From positions 1 through 26,007 of the IMG/VR virus record IMGVR_UViG_3300025890_000136: a stretch of 26,007 bases of DNA. One strand, 5' to 3'. The position numbers were made by a program, and so were the translations under genes. This document shows, piece by piece, positions 8,341-16,902 of this stretch. Origin of the DNA: a virus. A model generated the notes under the pieces. It was not told the origin of the DNA. It did not search any database and saw only the letters and a program-made list of their open reading frames with translations. Within the stretch, counting starts at the first letter, position 1; each line of letters begins with the position of its first letter.

Positions 8341-8667
8341 ATGAAATATACATTTGTAGAAATAGCAGCTAAAAAACATCCAATTAAATTTGGATTTAAT
8401 GCCTTAAGAAAATACGGAATTAAAACAAACACATCATTATCTGATTTGGATAAAATGGGAAATGATATGAGTTTAAACAATGCATTAACTTTAATCCTTT
8501 GTGGAATTGAGGATGGATTCAGAGCAGCAAAACAAAAATGCAATTTGGACATTGATAGTTTATCTGATTTAATTGATGAGGATCATGATGCAATTGCAAG
8601 ATGCATGGAAATTTTGGCCGAGCAAATGGGCGGTAAAAAAGGAAAGGCAAAAAAGAGGGGAAAGTAA
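8341..8667 (+). CDS. tail assembly chaperone, short form (gpG-like)
   Basis: The 108-residue protein chaperones the tape measure. It has a helical body (KFGFNALRKYGIK, NNALTLILCGIEDGFRAAKQ) and a Lys/Gly-rich end. Near the 3' end the codons gcA AAA AAG form the slippery heptamer A AAA AAG (8649-8655), in frame and four codons before the stop. Position between tail tube and tape measure is the conserved one for these genes. The family is recognised mainly by this context plus the frameshift; sequence conservation is low. Confidence 0.8.
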   Translation: MKYTFVEIAAKKHPIKFGFNALRKYGIKTNTSLSDLDKMGNDMSLNNALTLILCGIEDGFRAAKQKCNLDIDSLSDLIDEDHDAIARCMEILAEQMGGKKGKAKKRGK

Positions 8668-8700
8668 AAGGCCAACATGGTGGGCAACCATTAAGTTGGC
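8649..8700 (+). promoter_or_regulatory. programmed -1 frameshift signal: A AAA AAG plus hairpin
   Basis: The slippery heptamer A AAA AAG is at 8649-8655 in the right frame. Fifteen bases later a hairpin forms: GCCAAC (8671-8676) with GTTGGC (8695-8700), and ATGGT (8677-8681) with ACCAT (8687-8691), with a 5-nt loop and a TAA bulge. The spacer is longer than the common 5-9 nt. The genes on either side are the tail chaperone pair. Confidence 0.85.
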
Positions 8701-9011
8701 AAGAGTTGGAACAGATTGCATTTGGGCAATTGGGAATGAGTGTTGATGATTTTTATGATATGATGCCGAAACATTTTTGGAATAAAATGGACGGGTTTTA
8801 TAAGTTGGAAAATATAAAGGAGCAGCAGGAATGGCAAAGAATCAGATGGCAAACAACATTATTGTTAAACATTCAATTGCCGAAAAACAAGACAGTTAAA
8901 CCAACAGATTTGATTGAATTTGACTGGGATGAGAAAGGAAAGGAAGTTGATTTTGAGCAATTAAAAGCGAGGGCAGAATTTATTAAAAAAATGGAAGAGC
9001 ATGGCAAGTAA
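8655..9011 (+). CDS. tail assembly chaperone extension (gpT-like), made by -1 frameshift
   Basis: This frame has no good start of its own; a TTG occurs only at 8706. Slippage by -1 at 8649-8655 joins it to the preceding ORF and gives a fusion of about 223 residues. Reading from the slip, the frame continues to PLSWQELEQIAFGQLGMSVDDFYDMMPKHFW, the usual opening of the second tail chaperone in gram-negative phages, and this starts upstream of the TTG. That supports the fusion over independent initiation. It overlaps the tape measure start by 11 nt. Confidence 0.82.
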   Translation, partial: EGKVKGQHGGQPLSWQELEQIAFGQLGMSVDDFYDMMPKHFWNKMDGFYKLENIKEQQEWQRIRWQTTLLLNIQLPKNKTVKPTDLIEFDWDEKGKEVDFEQLKARAEFIKKMEEHGK

Positions 9012-11418
9012 AGCAGTTGGTTTTTTAACTTTTAATTTTGGGGCAAACATGGGTGGATTTAACAAATCCATGAAAAAGGCCAGAATGAGCATAAAAAAAT
9101 TTGGTTCTTCCATGAAATCAATGGGTAAATCAATGACTACCAACATGACAATGCCTTTGTTAGCGGTTGGAGCAGCAGGAGTTAAATTAGCAGTTGATTT
9201 TGGGACATCAATGGCTAAGATTAGAACATTGGTGGGTGCAAGTGCATCAGATTTAAAAGCATATGAAAAGCAAGTTTTAGCAATTTCACAATCAACAGGA
9301 GTTGCAGCCGATCAATTAGCAGAGGGTTTATTTTTCATCACATCAGCAGGATTAAGTGGAAAGGAGGCAATTGAGGCCTTAGAAATATCAGCAAAAGGTG
9401 CAGCAATGGGAATGGGTGAAATGGCAGACATTGGAAATGCCTTAACATCCATTATGACAGCATATGCAAGTGAGGGGATGACAGCCGCAAAAGGTGGTGA
9501 TTTATTGCATGAAACATTAAAACAGGGTAAATTTGAGGCCAGCGAATTCATGCAGAAGTTGGGGAAAGTTATTCCAACAGCAGCAGCGGCAGGAGTATCA
9601 TTTGAGGAATTAGGTGCAGCATCAGCAACAATGTCAAAATTAAGTGGTGATGCAAGTGGAACATTAACATCCATGAATTCCTTAATGATGAAACTTTTAA
9701 ATCCATCACAGCAACAAAAGGATATTTTAGAAGAAATTGGAATTTCAGCAGAAGATTTAGGAACAATGATGGATGATTCCTTAATGGGAACATTGCAGTT
9801 TTTATTTAAAAATTTAGAGGGCAACAATGAAATGCTGATGAAAGTTTTTGGATCATCAAAAGCAGTAACAGGGGCATTGTCAACAATGGGATTACAATCT
9901 GAAACTTATGCAGGAGTTTTGGATGGAATGAATGATTCACAGGGCAATGTTTCTGAGGGGATGGAAATATTAGCAGAAACAAGCGGGTTTAAAATGCAAA
10001 AGGCATTAAACAGCACAAAACTGGTTTTGATGGACATTGGGGACAAAGTGATGCCGTTAGTTTTAAAAATGGTGCGAAAAGTTGAGGCAGGGATGCAATG
10101 GTGGCAATCATTAGATAAAAACGCAAAAACAACAGCAATTTCAATTGGATTATTTTTGGCAGCATTAGGCCCAGCAATAACATTAGTTGGAAGTTTAGCA
10201 ACAGCATTTGCATTTTTAGCAAGTCCCATTGGATTGGTTGTTGCGGCAATTGTTGCAATTGTTGTTGCGTTTGCTTATGTGAGGGAAAATTTTGATGCAT
10301 TTAAGGAAAGAATGGGAGATTGGGCATGGTGGAAAAATGCATTAATTCAAGCATTGCAATGGGTTATTGAATACAGTCCAATTTCATTATTGATAAAAGG
10401 ATTTAATAAATTAGCAACATTTTTAGGAAGAGATCCAATTGTTAATCCATTTGAAACAATGGCAGATGGGTTGGAAGATTTAAAGGAGGAAACAAAGGAA
10501 TATGAAAATGAGTTTGGCAGTTTTGGGGATGCAATGAAAAACCAAGCATCTGAATTAGGGGATGCATTGGGAGCAATGGGTGGATCCATAGGAGTTGGAA
10601 CAGGGGGGACAGCAGAAACAGAGGAGGCGCCAGTTGTTGAAATTCCTGCAATTGATACGAAACCAATGGAGGATGCATTGGAAGTGGTTGAGGATGCAAC
10701 AGATGGGACAACATCAACATTAAAAGGTTCATGGGATGAGTTTTTTGAAGATTGGAAAAAGGGAATTGAGAAAACAGTTGCCATTGCACAAAGACTTATG
10801 GGCAGTTTGAGTGGGGTTGTTTCAGCAATTAATGAAAAGGAAATGACAGAATTTCAAAACATGAGAAATTTAAAAGATGAGGCAATGCAGGAGGATTATG
10901 ATAAGGAATTGGCTGCAATTGAGAATTCAACAGCGAATGAAGAGGCAAAAAAAGAGGCAATTGCACAATTGGATGAAAAGTATAATAAAAAGAAAGAAGA
11001 AAGCAACAAAATATTGGATGCAAAAGAAAGTGCAATAAAACGAAAACAAGCAAAAAGAGATAAAAAACTTAATATAATGAATGCTATAATTAGCACAGCA
11101 GCAGCAGTTGCAGCAGCGTTGCCTGTAATTCCATTATCAATTGCCGTTGGTATTATGGGGGCGGCACAAGTTGGATTGATAGCATCAACACCTATTCCAG
11201 CATTTGAGGATGGTGGTATTATTAGCGGCCCAACTGTTGGATTAATGGGAGAATATGCAGGAGCAAAAAACAATCCAGAGGTTGTTGCACCATTAAATAA
11301 ATTAAAAGGAATGATTGGAAATCAACAGCAAAAGATTATTGTTGAGGGCAGAATTAGTGGAAATGATATTTACATATCAAACAGCAAAACAAGTAATCAA
11401 AGAGATCGTTTAATATAA
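9001..11418 (+). CDS. tail tape measure protein, TP901 type
   Basis: The 805-residue protein sets tail length and is ejected during infection. The N-terminal 350 residues follow the PhageMin_Tail/TP901 pattern (basic KKARMSIKKFGSSMKSMGK, then TSMAKIRTLVGAS and LAISQSTGVAADQLAEGLFFITSAGLSG). Hydrophobic segments lie near residues 379-426 and a second Ala-rich one near 695-730. An acidic linker and coiled-coil (about 520-690) sit between them. At roughly 1.5 angstroms per residue the tail would be near 120 nm. It overlaps the chaperone and the next gene by a few bases, which is normal. Confidence 0.92.
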   Translation: MASKAVGFLTFNFGANMGGFNKSMKKARMSIKKFGSSMKSMGKSMTTNMTMPLLAVGAAGVKLAVDFGTSMAKIRTLVGASASDLKAYEKQVLAISQSTGVAADQLAEGLFFITSAGLSGKEAIEALEISAKGAAMGMGEMADIGNALTSIMTAYASEGMTAAKGGDLLHETLKQGKFEASEFMQKLGKVIPTAAAAGVSFEELGAASATMSKLSGDASGTLTSMNSLMMKLLNPSQQQKDILEEIGISAEDLGTMMDDSLMGTLQFLFKNLEGNNEMLMKVFGSSKAVTGALSTMGLQSETYAGVLDGMNDSQGNVSEGMEILAETSGFKMQKALNSTKLVLMDIGDKVMPLVLKMVRKVEAGMQWWQSLDKNAKTTAISIGLFLAALGPAITLVGSLATAFAFLASPIGLVVAAIVAIVVAFAYVRENFDAFKERMGDWAWWKNALIQALQWVIEYSPISLLIKGFNKLATFLGRDPIVNPFETMADGLEDLKEETKEYENEFGSFGDAMKNQASELGDALGAMGGSIGVGTGGTAETEEAPVVEIPAIDTKPMEDALEVVEDATDGTTSTLKGSWDEFFEDWKKGIEKTVAIAQRLMGSLSGVVSAINEKEMTEFQNMRNLKDEAMQEDYDKELAAIENSTANEEAKKEAIAQLDEKYNKKKEESNKILDAKESAIKRKQAKRDKKLNIMNAIISTAAAVAAALPVIPLSIAVGIMGAAQVGLIASTPIPAFEDGGIISGPTVGLMGEYAGAKNNPEVVAPLNKLKGMIGNQQQKIIVEGRISGNDIYISNSKTSNQRDRLI

Positions 11419-14363
11419 TGGCATACGGAAAGAAATTTTATACATCTTATCAAAGTTATAATGGATGGGATTATTACATGGAAATTTTTGTTAAGAATTA
11501 TGTTGGAGCAGATTCTGAAATTTCTTTGGGGGGAAATGGTTGTGTAATTTCTTATAATACGGACAACAATGAAAGGGATAATTCTATTTTGTCATCAGAT
11601 TTAAGTTTTGATTTTTTAGTTACCAATATAACTGAGGAATTGTTTGTGGGTGATTTAAGAGATACATGGGAAGAGGGGGATGTTTATGTTCATTTATATC
11701 AATCAACTAGCGCAAATGAAAATCCTTTGTGGAGTGGATTTATTTTGATGGATTTAGGAGCAGCAGAAGATGTGGATATGCCATATCAAGTTGAGTTAAA
11801 AGCAACTGATGGATTATCATTATTAAAAAGTGTTGATTTTGTAAAAAATGGCTCAAATATTCCATATAGTAATGCGGAAATATACTCAGACAGAGAAACA
11901 TTTGTTTATTGGATTTCTGAAATTTTACAAAAGGCAAAAACAGCAGATTTAAATAATGGGGCGTTTGCAGATCCATTATTTTCAACATCTGTAAATTGGT
12001 ATAATGAGTTACATCAAGATACAACATTGGCATATGATCCTTTGAAAATAACAAAAGGCGGAATATCATGGGCCAATAAAGTTGATGATAATGGTTATTA
12101 TGATGTTAAAAATTGTTATGTTGTTTTAAAAGAAATGTTAAGGGTTTGGGGTTGCAGAATAACTTATTGGAATCACATGTTCCATATTGTTCAAATATCG
12201 GAATACATCAATGCTGATAGTGGAACAAATTTAAATCCAGATAATTTAAACACTAGAATCTATAATTTAAACGGAACATTATCATCAACACAGTCATATT
12301 TAGGAAACAAATATAAAACAAGATATGATTTAATTACAGGAATAGGGGGAGCAGGGATACAAAAATTAACTGGAACAACATATCAATTTTATCCAAGATT
12401 AAAAAATGCAGTGGCAACAGCGCAAACGGGAGGTGGGTTGAATTATTATGGCGGGTTTCCTCCTTTTAATGCATCAACATTAGGAAGCCCCATACCATCA
12501 CAATGGATAACAAATGCAGCATCAGCAAGTGAATTATATTTGGAGATTCCATTAAATGTTTCAAAAGGGAATGCGGGGGCTTATCTTAATTTATATTGGC
12601 GATTTAACATTGTAGCAACAGATGGAACAACAACCAAATATTTGCAGGAAAATAGTGGAACATTTAGTTGGATTAATACATTGCCAACATTCGGATCCCC
12701 ATCAACAGAAAGAAGAGTTAGGGGGAATTGTTCATTGACATCCTCAGTAATAAACCAACAAAAAACAATTTTCAGTGATTTTATACCATCAGATTCAGCA
12801 TTTGCAGGAACATGGAAGTTTACCATTGAGATGGATGATTCTGATTGGGGGACGCAACATGACACATCATTTTTTCAAATAAGCACAACAGGGTATGGAT
12901 ATGCAACTTATGAGCCATTTACAAATGCAATTTCATGGAGCAACATCCCGCAACAAGCGGGAGGGAATGAGGGGTTTTTATTAATGATTAATTCAAACAA
13001 TGGAGTTAATGCACAGGGGCAAAATATAACAGCATCTGTGTCAGAAGATAATTCAAAAATAAAAGATTTTCAAAAATTATTTTGGGCAGATGCAGCAGAT
13101 GGAACAGATCCAGGAGCGTTAGAGGCGGAAGAATTCCCAACCTTTTTTACAGCAACAAATTTCACTGGTAAATGGGGAGTTGGAACATTATTGGGGGATG
13201 ATACAATTACAAATTTACTTTTGAGTGAATTTATTTTTGGGCAAACCAATAATACACAAATAATAAACACAAAATTTGCAATATCTGAAAATGGTAAAAA
13301 TTCAAATGATGGAACATTAACAGTCCCAAATTACATCAATCCTATTGGGAGAATAAGAGAAAATATTATTGGTTATGTGGATAAGTTTTATATTTTTAGA
13401 TCCGGGAATTTTCACACATATTTTGATGAGTGGGATTATGAGGGTTGGGAAGTTAAAAGGGATGTTGGAACATTAACAACAACAACAACAACAACATGGG
13501 GGCCAAACGGGCCAGCTGAAACGGATAATGGCCCAGTTGGAATGAAATTAGCAGCCCCAACAACATTGGAAGAATTAAATGTTAAAAATTCATCATTAAC
13601 AGTAACGACATCAGCAATCACAGGAGTAAAAACAAGCATTGATATTGAGGCCGTTGGCGAAACTATCATGGCAGCAGGTGATGTTTTGTTATTAAGTAGT
13701 GTTGAGCAAATGCATGAATTAACATTAAGCACAAGAATACTATCAACAGATACTGCAATTAATATTAGTTCATATGATTTTGGAGGTGATGTGATTTTAG
13801 CAGGGGCATTAATTACACATAATGAGATTGATTTAATACAACAATATCAAAATAAAACAAAGGGAACAGTTGGTGGTTTGGCAGTAACAGCAACAACATT
13901 AGGGCCAATTGAATATACAGGCGGAAGATATATTGGTAATTTTGATGCATTAAGAGGTATGGATTTAGATTACATTATTGTATTGCCATCTGATTTTATG
14001 ATTAATGATGATGTTGCATCTCCAGCACAATTTAAGGATGCAGCAACAACAGGATTGCAAGTTTCAAATGCATCAAGTGAATTGTTGGCGTTTATAAGAA
14101 TTCCAACAGGAAAGAAAGCAACAAAAGTTGATATTTTTGGAACGAATCCAAAAGTTGTTGAGGTATATGAGTTGAATGTGAATGCAAATACAGACTTAAC
14201 AACAGCAACAGATTTGGCAGGAGGAACGGGAGTAATGAATACGCAAATTACATTGACAAGTGAAGTTGCATCAACTTCAACAAATTATTTATTAATTAAA
14301 GTAAAACTTACAGGTTTGAGCAACAGAATTTGGGGCGGTAAGGTTACAATTGACAACATATAA
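11418..14363 (+). CDS. large tail-tip / baseplate and probable receptor-binding protein
   Basis: The 981-residue protein is encoded directly after the tape measure. The N-terminus (MAYGKKFYTSYQSYNGWDYYMEIFVK) and a VELKATDGLSLLK segment near residues 125-140 match a tail protein common in Bacteroidota phages. The region to about residue 600 is aromatic and beta-rich. A run of seven threonines at residues 687-693 separates it from a roughly 290-residue C-terminal part rich in Thr/Ala and beta strands, a plausible adhesin. No separate distal-tail, hub or fibre gene follows, so this protein may combine those jobs; this is inference. Confidence 0.75.
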   Translation: MAYGKKFYTSYQSYNGWDYYMEIFVKNYVGADSEISLGGNGCVISYNTDNNERDNSILSSDLSFDFLVTNITEELFVGDLRDTWEEGDVYVHLYQSTSANENPLWSGFILMDLGAAEDVDMPYQVELKATDGLSLLKSVDFVKNGSNIPYSNAEIYSDRETFVYWISEILQKAKTADLNNGAFADPLFSTSVNWYNELHQDTTLAYDPLKITKGGISWANKVDDNGYYDVKNCYVVLKEMLRVWGCRITYWNHMFHIVQISEYINADSGTNLNPDNLNTRIYNLNGTLSSTQSYLGNKYKTRYDLITGIGGAGIQKLTGTTYQFYPRLKNAVATAQTGGGLNYYGGFPPFNASTLGSPIPSQWITNAASASELYLEIPLNVSKGNAGAYLNLYWRFNIVATDGTTTKYLQENSGTFSWINTLPTFGSPSTERRVRGNCSLTSSVINQQKTIFSDFIPSDSAFAGTWKFTIEMDDSDWGTQHDTSFFQISTTGYGYATYEPFTNAISWSNIPQQAGGNEGFLLMINSNNGVNAQGQNITASVSEDNSKIKDFQKLFWADAADGTDPGALEAEEFPTFFTATNFTGKWGVGTLLGDDTITNLLLSEFIFGQTNNTQIINTKFAISENGKNSNDGTLTVPNYINPIGRIRENIIGYVDKFYIFRSGNFHTYFDEWDYEGWEVKRDVGTLTTTTTTTWGPNGPAETDNGPVGMKLAAPTTLEELNVKNSSLTVTTSAITGVKTSIDIEAVGETIMAAGDVLLLSSVEQMHELTLSTRILSTDTAINISSYDFGGDVILAGALITHNEIDLIQQYQNKTKGTVGGLAVTATTLGPIEYTGGRYIGNFDALRGMDLDYIIVLPSDFMINDDVASPAQFKDAATTGLQVSNASSELLAFIRIPTGKKATKVDIFGTNPKVVEVYELNVNANTDLTTATDLAGGTGVMNTQITLTSEVASTSTNYLLIKVKLTGLSNRIWGGKVTIDNI
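13476..13496 (+). repeat. (ACA)7 microsatellite encoding a poly-Thr linker
   Basis: Seven perfect ACA codons in the tail-tip gene encode seven consecutive threonines and are followed by WGPNGP. Slippage by whole units would change linker length without breaking the frame. Confidence 0.9.
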
Positions 14364-14364
14364 A

Positions 14365-14559
14365 ATGCCAATAAAAAGCACAATAAAAGAAATAGGAGAA
14401 ACAGCCGTAATTAATGGCTCAATTTTAAGTGTAACAACATTCTCAAATTTAGAATTGGGATTGAAAATATTACTGTTAATTGTTACGATAATATACACAG
14501 TTGATAAATGGTATTTTCACAGGAAAAAAAGAGATGGCAAAGAAAAGAAAACTAAATAG
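14365..14559 (+). CDS. small single-span membrane protein
   Basis: The 64-residue protein starts at ATG 14365, two bases after the tail-tip stop; an upstream TTG at 14350 is less likely. One hydrophobic span (LGLKILLLIVTIIYTV, about residues 31-46) is followed by a very basic tail ending KEKKTK. The N-terminal part is soluble. Its position at the tail-lysis boundary suggests a holin, antiholin or other lysis accessory, but no family is recognised. Confidence 0.65.
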   Translation: MPIKSTIKEIGETAVINGSILSVTTFSNLELGLKILLLIVTIIYTVDKWYFHRKKRDGKEKKTK

Positions 14560-14683
14560 TAAGAATCCAAAATATTGGCAAAAAGACAAATTGAATGAGC
14601 CAAAAATTAAAAGGAAAGTATTAATGCCGAATTCAAAAGGGCTAATTATTCATGCAATTTGGTATGAAAACAATTTAACATAA
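14534..14683 (+). CDS. small basic protein, hypothetical
   Basis: A 49-residue Lys-rich protein from ATG 14534, which overlaps the preceding gene by 26 nt. The ORF could extend to a TTG at 14501, but the ATG version gives a compact basic protein (AKKRKLNSKNPKYWQKDK) like others in phage lysis regions. It has no membrane span or known motif. It is followed by a 112-nt non-coding control region. Confidence 0.5.
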   Translation: MAKKRKLNSKNPKYWQKDKLNEPKIKRKVLMPNSKGLIIHAIWYENNLT

Positions 14684-14697
14684 TATTTTAAAAATAG

Positions 14698-14785
14698 TTA
14701 GTTCATTACTAGCAAATTAAACTTATATGTTTTTATATAGTAATATACTAGAAAGGGCTAAAAGTCGCTTAAAAGGGCTTAAAAC
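14698..14785 (+). promoter_or_regulatory. candidate late control element before the endolysin gene
   Basis: TTAGT-N6-CTAG (14698-14712) and TTATATGTTTTT (14723-14734) appear in the same order and spacing as at 2563-2598. Three tandem 10-bp units then follow: GCTAAAAGTC, GCTTAAAAGG and GCTTAAAACA (14757-14786). The A-tracts are in helical phase, which predicts curvature just before the M15 peptidase start at 14796. Confidence 0.45.
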
Positions 14786-14795
14786 AAGAAACAGA

Positions 14796-15155
14796 ATGAA
14801 ACTAAAATATTTTAAATTAAAGGAGTTTGATTGCAAATGTGGGTGCAAAACAAATAAAATTGATGAAGAATTTTTGGAGATGATTGACAGGGCCAGAAAA
14901 TATGGGGGAGTTCCATTTAAAATTAATAGCGGTTACAGATGCCCAAAACATCCATTATCAAAAAGCAATCCAACAAGTTCACACATTAAAGGAGTTGCAG
15001 CAGATATTAAATTTACAGATGGACAAAATTTAGCATTAATAATTGGAGGTTTGGGAGGTGCAGGATTTGAAAGGTTTGGGATAAACTTTAAATCAAAATT
15101 TGTGCATGTTGATTCTGATGTGGACAAAGTAACACCATGTATTTGGGGCTATTAA
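14796..15155 (+). CDS. endolysin, M15 family peptidase (D-Ala-D-Ala carboxypeptidase-like)
   Basis: The 119-residue protein hydrolyses peptide cross-bridges in peptidoglycan. The start at ATG 14796 gives MKLKYFKLKEFDCKCGCK, the usual start of this family. The upstream in-frame ATG at 14727 would add 23 basic residues encoded within the repeat element and is rejected. Zinc ligands are H63 and D70 (SSHIKGVAADI) and H104 (FVHVDSD); SGYRCPKH at 45-52 is also typical. A CKCGC cluster lies near the N-terminus. There is no signal peptide, so release depends on the adjacent holin. Confidence 0.9.
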   Translation: MKLKYFKLKEFDCKCGCKTNKIDEEFLEMIDRARKYGGVPFKINSGYRCPKHPLSKSNPTSSHIKGVAADIKFTDGQNLALIIGGLGGAGFERFGINFKSKFVHVDSDVDKVTPCIWGY

Positions 15156-15215
15156 ATGATTTACTTAATATTATATATTGTGTTTTTAGTGATAATAAGA
15201 AAGAGAAAAAAATAA
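15156..15215 (+). CDS. 19-residue membrane peptide between endolysin and holin
   Basis: A tiny ORF starts directly at the endolysin stop (TAAATG) and stops 3 nt before the holin start. It encodes a hydrophobic segment of about 14 residues (IYLILYIVFLVII) followed by RKRKK, a positive-inside membrane anchor. Tight packing between two lysis genes suggests translation, but short hydrophobic reading frames arise easily in AT-rich DNA. It could be a lysis regulator. Confidence 0.4.
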   Translation: MIYLILYIVFLVIIRKRKK

Positions 15216-15218
15216 ATT

Positions 15219-15611
15219 ATGGGAATTTGGAGTAAAATATTTGCAAGTGGAGCAACTGATTTAGTAAAGGAAGTTGGAAATGTAGTTGATGACTTAACAA
15301 CATCAGATGAAGAAAGGTTATTGGCAAAGCAAAAGTTAGAGCAAATGATTTTTGATTTTGAATCAAAGATGCAGGAGGAAGTTACAGAAAGATGGAAAGC
15401 TGACATGAATTCTGATAGTTGGTTGAGCAAAAACATTAGGCCATTAACATTGGCATTTTTAGTTGTTGCAACAGTTCTGTTGATTTTTATTGATGCAGGA
15501 GCAATTGATTTTGTAGTTGATGCAAATTGGAAAGACTTATTGCAAATTGTTTTGATTACTGTAATAGGAGCATATTTTGGTGGACGTTCATATGAAAAAA
15601 TAAAAAGATAA
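15219..15611 (+). CDS. holin-like protein, 3TM gene-transfer-release type
   Basis: The 130-residue protein forms membrane lesions that release the endolysin. An N-terminal soluble helical part (about 1-70, KLEQMIFDFESKMQEEVTERW) leads into the family motif WKADMNSDSWLSKNIRPLTL at about 62-81. Spans lie near 79-94 and 109-124, and a basic end (RSYEKIKR) closes the protein. This fits the holin family described for gene-transfer agents and HP1-type phages. It comes right after the M15 peptidase. Confidence 0.8.
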   Translation: MGIWSKIFASGATDLVKEVGNVVDDLTTSDEERLLAKQKLEQMIFDFESKMQEEVTERWKADMNSDSWLSKNIRPLTLAFLVVATVLLIFIDAGAIDFVVDANWKDLLQIVLITVIGAYFGGRSYEKIKR

Positions 15612-15626
15612 TTAAAAACAAACAAG

Positions 15627-16856
15627 ATGAAAAACAAATACTTAATTTACAATAATGAGATTGCAGACTTATGGCATTTGGGGAATGGTTATGTTGCAAT
15701 TAGTGAAATATTAATTGAAAGACATGGATTGGATGTTTCAGTTGATCATTTAAGGAAATCAATTGCTGAGATTATAAAATACAATTTGGCAGATAAGGAA
15801 ATTGTTGAGTATAATGTTAGGTTGGCAAAGCAAAAACAAAAGGCCCAAGATTTAAATAGAATATCAAACAAATCATTTAGGGAACATGCGAGGGTTGAAA
15901 ATTCTTTAATATCTTATAATGAGGAGTTGATTAAACTATTAAAGAGAAACGAGTTTAAAATTAAGATTCCAAAAGAACCAAAGGAGGAAAGGGGTGCAAT
16001 GATAGTTCAGATAGCAGACACACATTTCAATGAGTTGGTTTCATTAGATCATAACAAATATGATTTTACAGTTGCATCAAAGAGGTTGCAAAAGTTTGCA
16101 CATTATGTTAAAAGATATGCAGAGTTTCATGGGGTTGATAACATCCTGTTGGCCATCACAGGCGATTTGATTAATTCAGATAGGCGATTGGATGAAAAGT
16201 TGGCAATGGCAACAAACAGGGCTAAGGCAACATTTTTGGGCGTTCATTTATTAAAGCAATTTATTGTTGATATAAGTTCAGTTGCTGAAATAAGCGTTGG
16301 ATGTGTTACAGGAAATGAAAGCCGAGTTAATGAGGAATTGGGTTGGGTTGATATTGTTGCAAGTGATAATTATGATTTCACAATATTTGAAATGCTGAGG
16401 TTATTATTGCCAGACATTAATTTTATTAGGGGAAACGCATTGGAATTAATTGTTGAGGTTGCAGGGCAAAATGTATTGTTAATACATGGGCATCAATTAG
16501 GAAAGATGGACAGCAACAGAATTGCAAAAGTAGTGGCAAAGTATGCAAGAAAAGGAATTCAAATTGATTTTATGATGTGTGGACATTTACATGAAACAAT
16601 GATTACAGATTTATTTGCTAGGAGTTCATCATTAGTTGGTGCGAATGCTTATAGTGAAAACGCATTGAATTTAAGCAGCAGAGCAGCACAGAATATTTAT
16701 GTTATGTTAAAGGAGGGCAGGCAGGACATCAGAATTGACTTACAAGATACAAATGGATTTAAGGGTTATAATATAGATAAGGAGTTGATGGCCTACAATA
16801 CAAAGAGTGCAGAAAAAAGCAAGCCAAAAAACACAATTTTTAAAATAATTATATAG
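15627..16856 (+). CDS. metallophosphoesterase with N-terminal helix-turn-helix-like region
   Basis: The 409-residue enzyme has all calcineurin-like metal motifs: DTH (131-133), GDLIN (179-183), GNES (229-232, where GNHD is usual), HGH (287-289) and GHLHE (319-323). It probably acts on nucleic acid or a nucleotide phosphoester. The first roughly 50 residues (NEIADLWHLGNGYVAISEILIERHGL...) look like a DNA-binding HTH, with a helical linker to about 118. It closes the late block and is followed by a strong terminator. Related proteins occur in Bacteroidota phages; the substrate is not known to me. Confidence 0.85.
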   Translation: MKNKYLIYNNEIADLWHLGNGYVAISEILIERHGLDVSVDHLRKSIAEIIKYNLADKEIVEYNVRLAKQKQKAQDLNRISNKSFREHARVENSLISYNEELIKLLKRNEFKIKIPKEPKEERGAMIVQIADTHFNELVSLDHNKYDFTVASKRLQKFAHYVKRYAEFHGVDNILLAITGDLINSDRRLDEKLAMATNRAKATFLGVHLLKQFIVDISSVAEISVGCVTGNESRVNEELGWVDIVASDNYDFTIFEMLRLLLPDINFIRGNALELIVEVAGQNVLLIHGHQLGKMDSNRIAKVVAKYARKGIQIDFMMCGHLHETMITDLFARSSSLVGANAYSENALNLSSRAAQNIYVMLKEGRQDIRIDLQDTNGFKGYNIDKELMAYNTKSAEKSKPKNTIFKIII

Positions 16857-16902
16857 ATTTGTCCCGTTTTTAGTCGTAATTTTAGTTTTAAAAAGGGGGA
16901 TT

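Noticed and set aside
9312-9827. A 171-residue reverse-strand ORF inside the tape measure gene
   Set aside because: It is the antisense shadow of a long conserved + strand gene; its composition (Ser/Ala/Pro/Asn-rich) is what reverse reading of Ala/Gly/Thr codons yields. Others such as 15161-15637 and 10347-10784 are of the same kind.
14727-14795. Upstream ATG start for the M15 peptidase
   Set aside because: It would translate the tandem 10-bp repeats as a basic N-terminal extension; the family starts with the MKLKYF-like segment at 14796.
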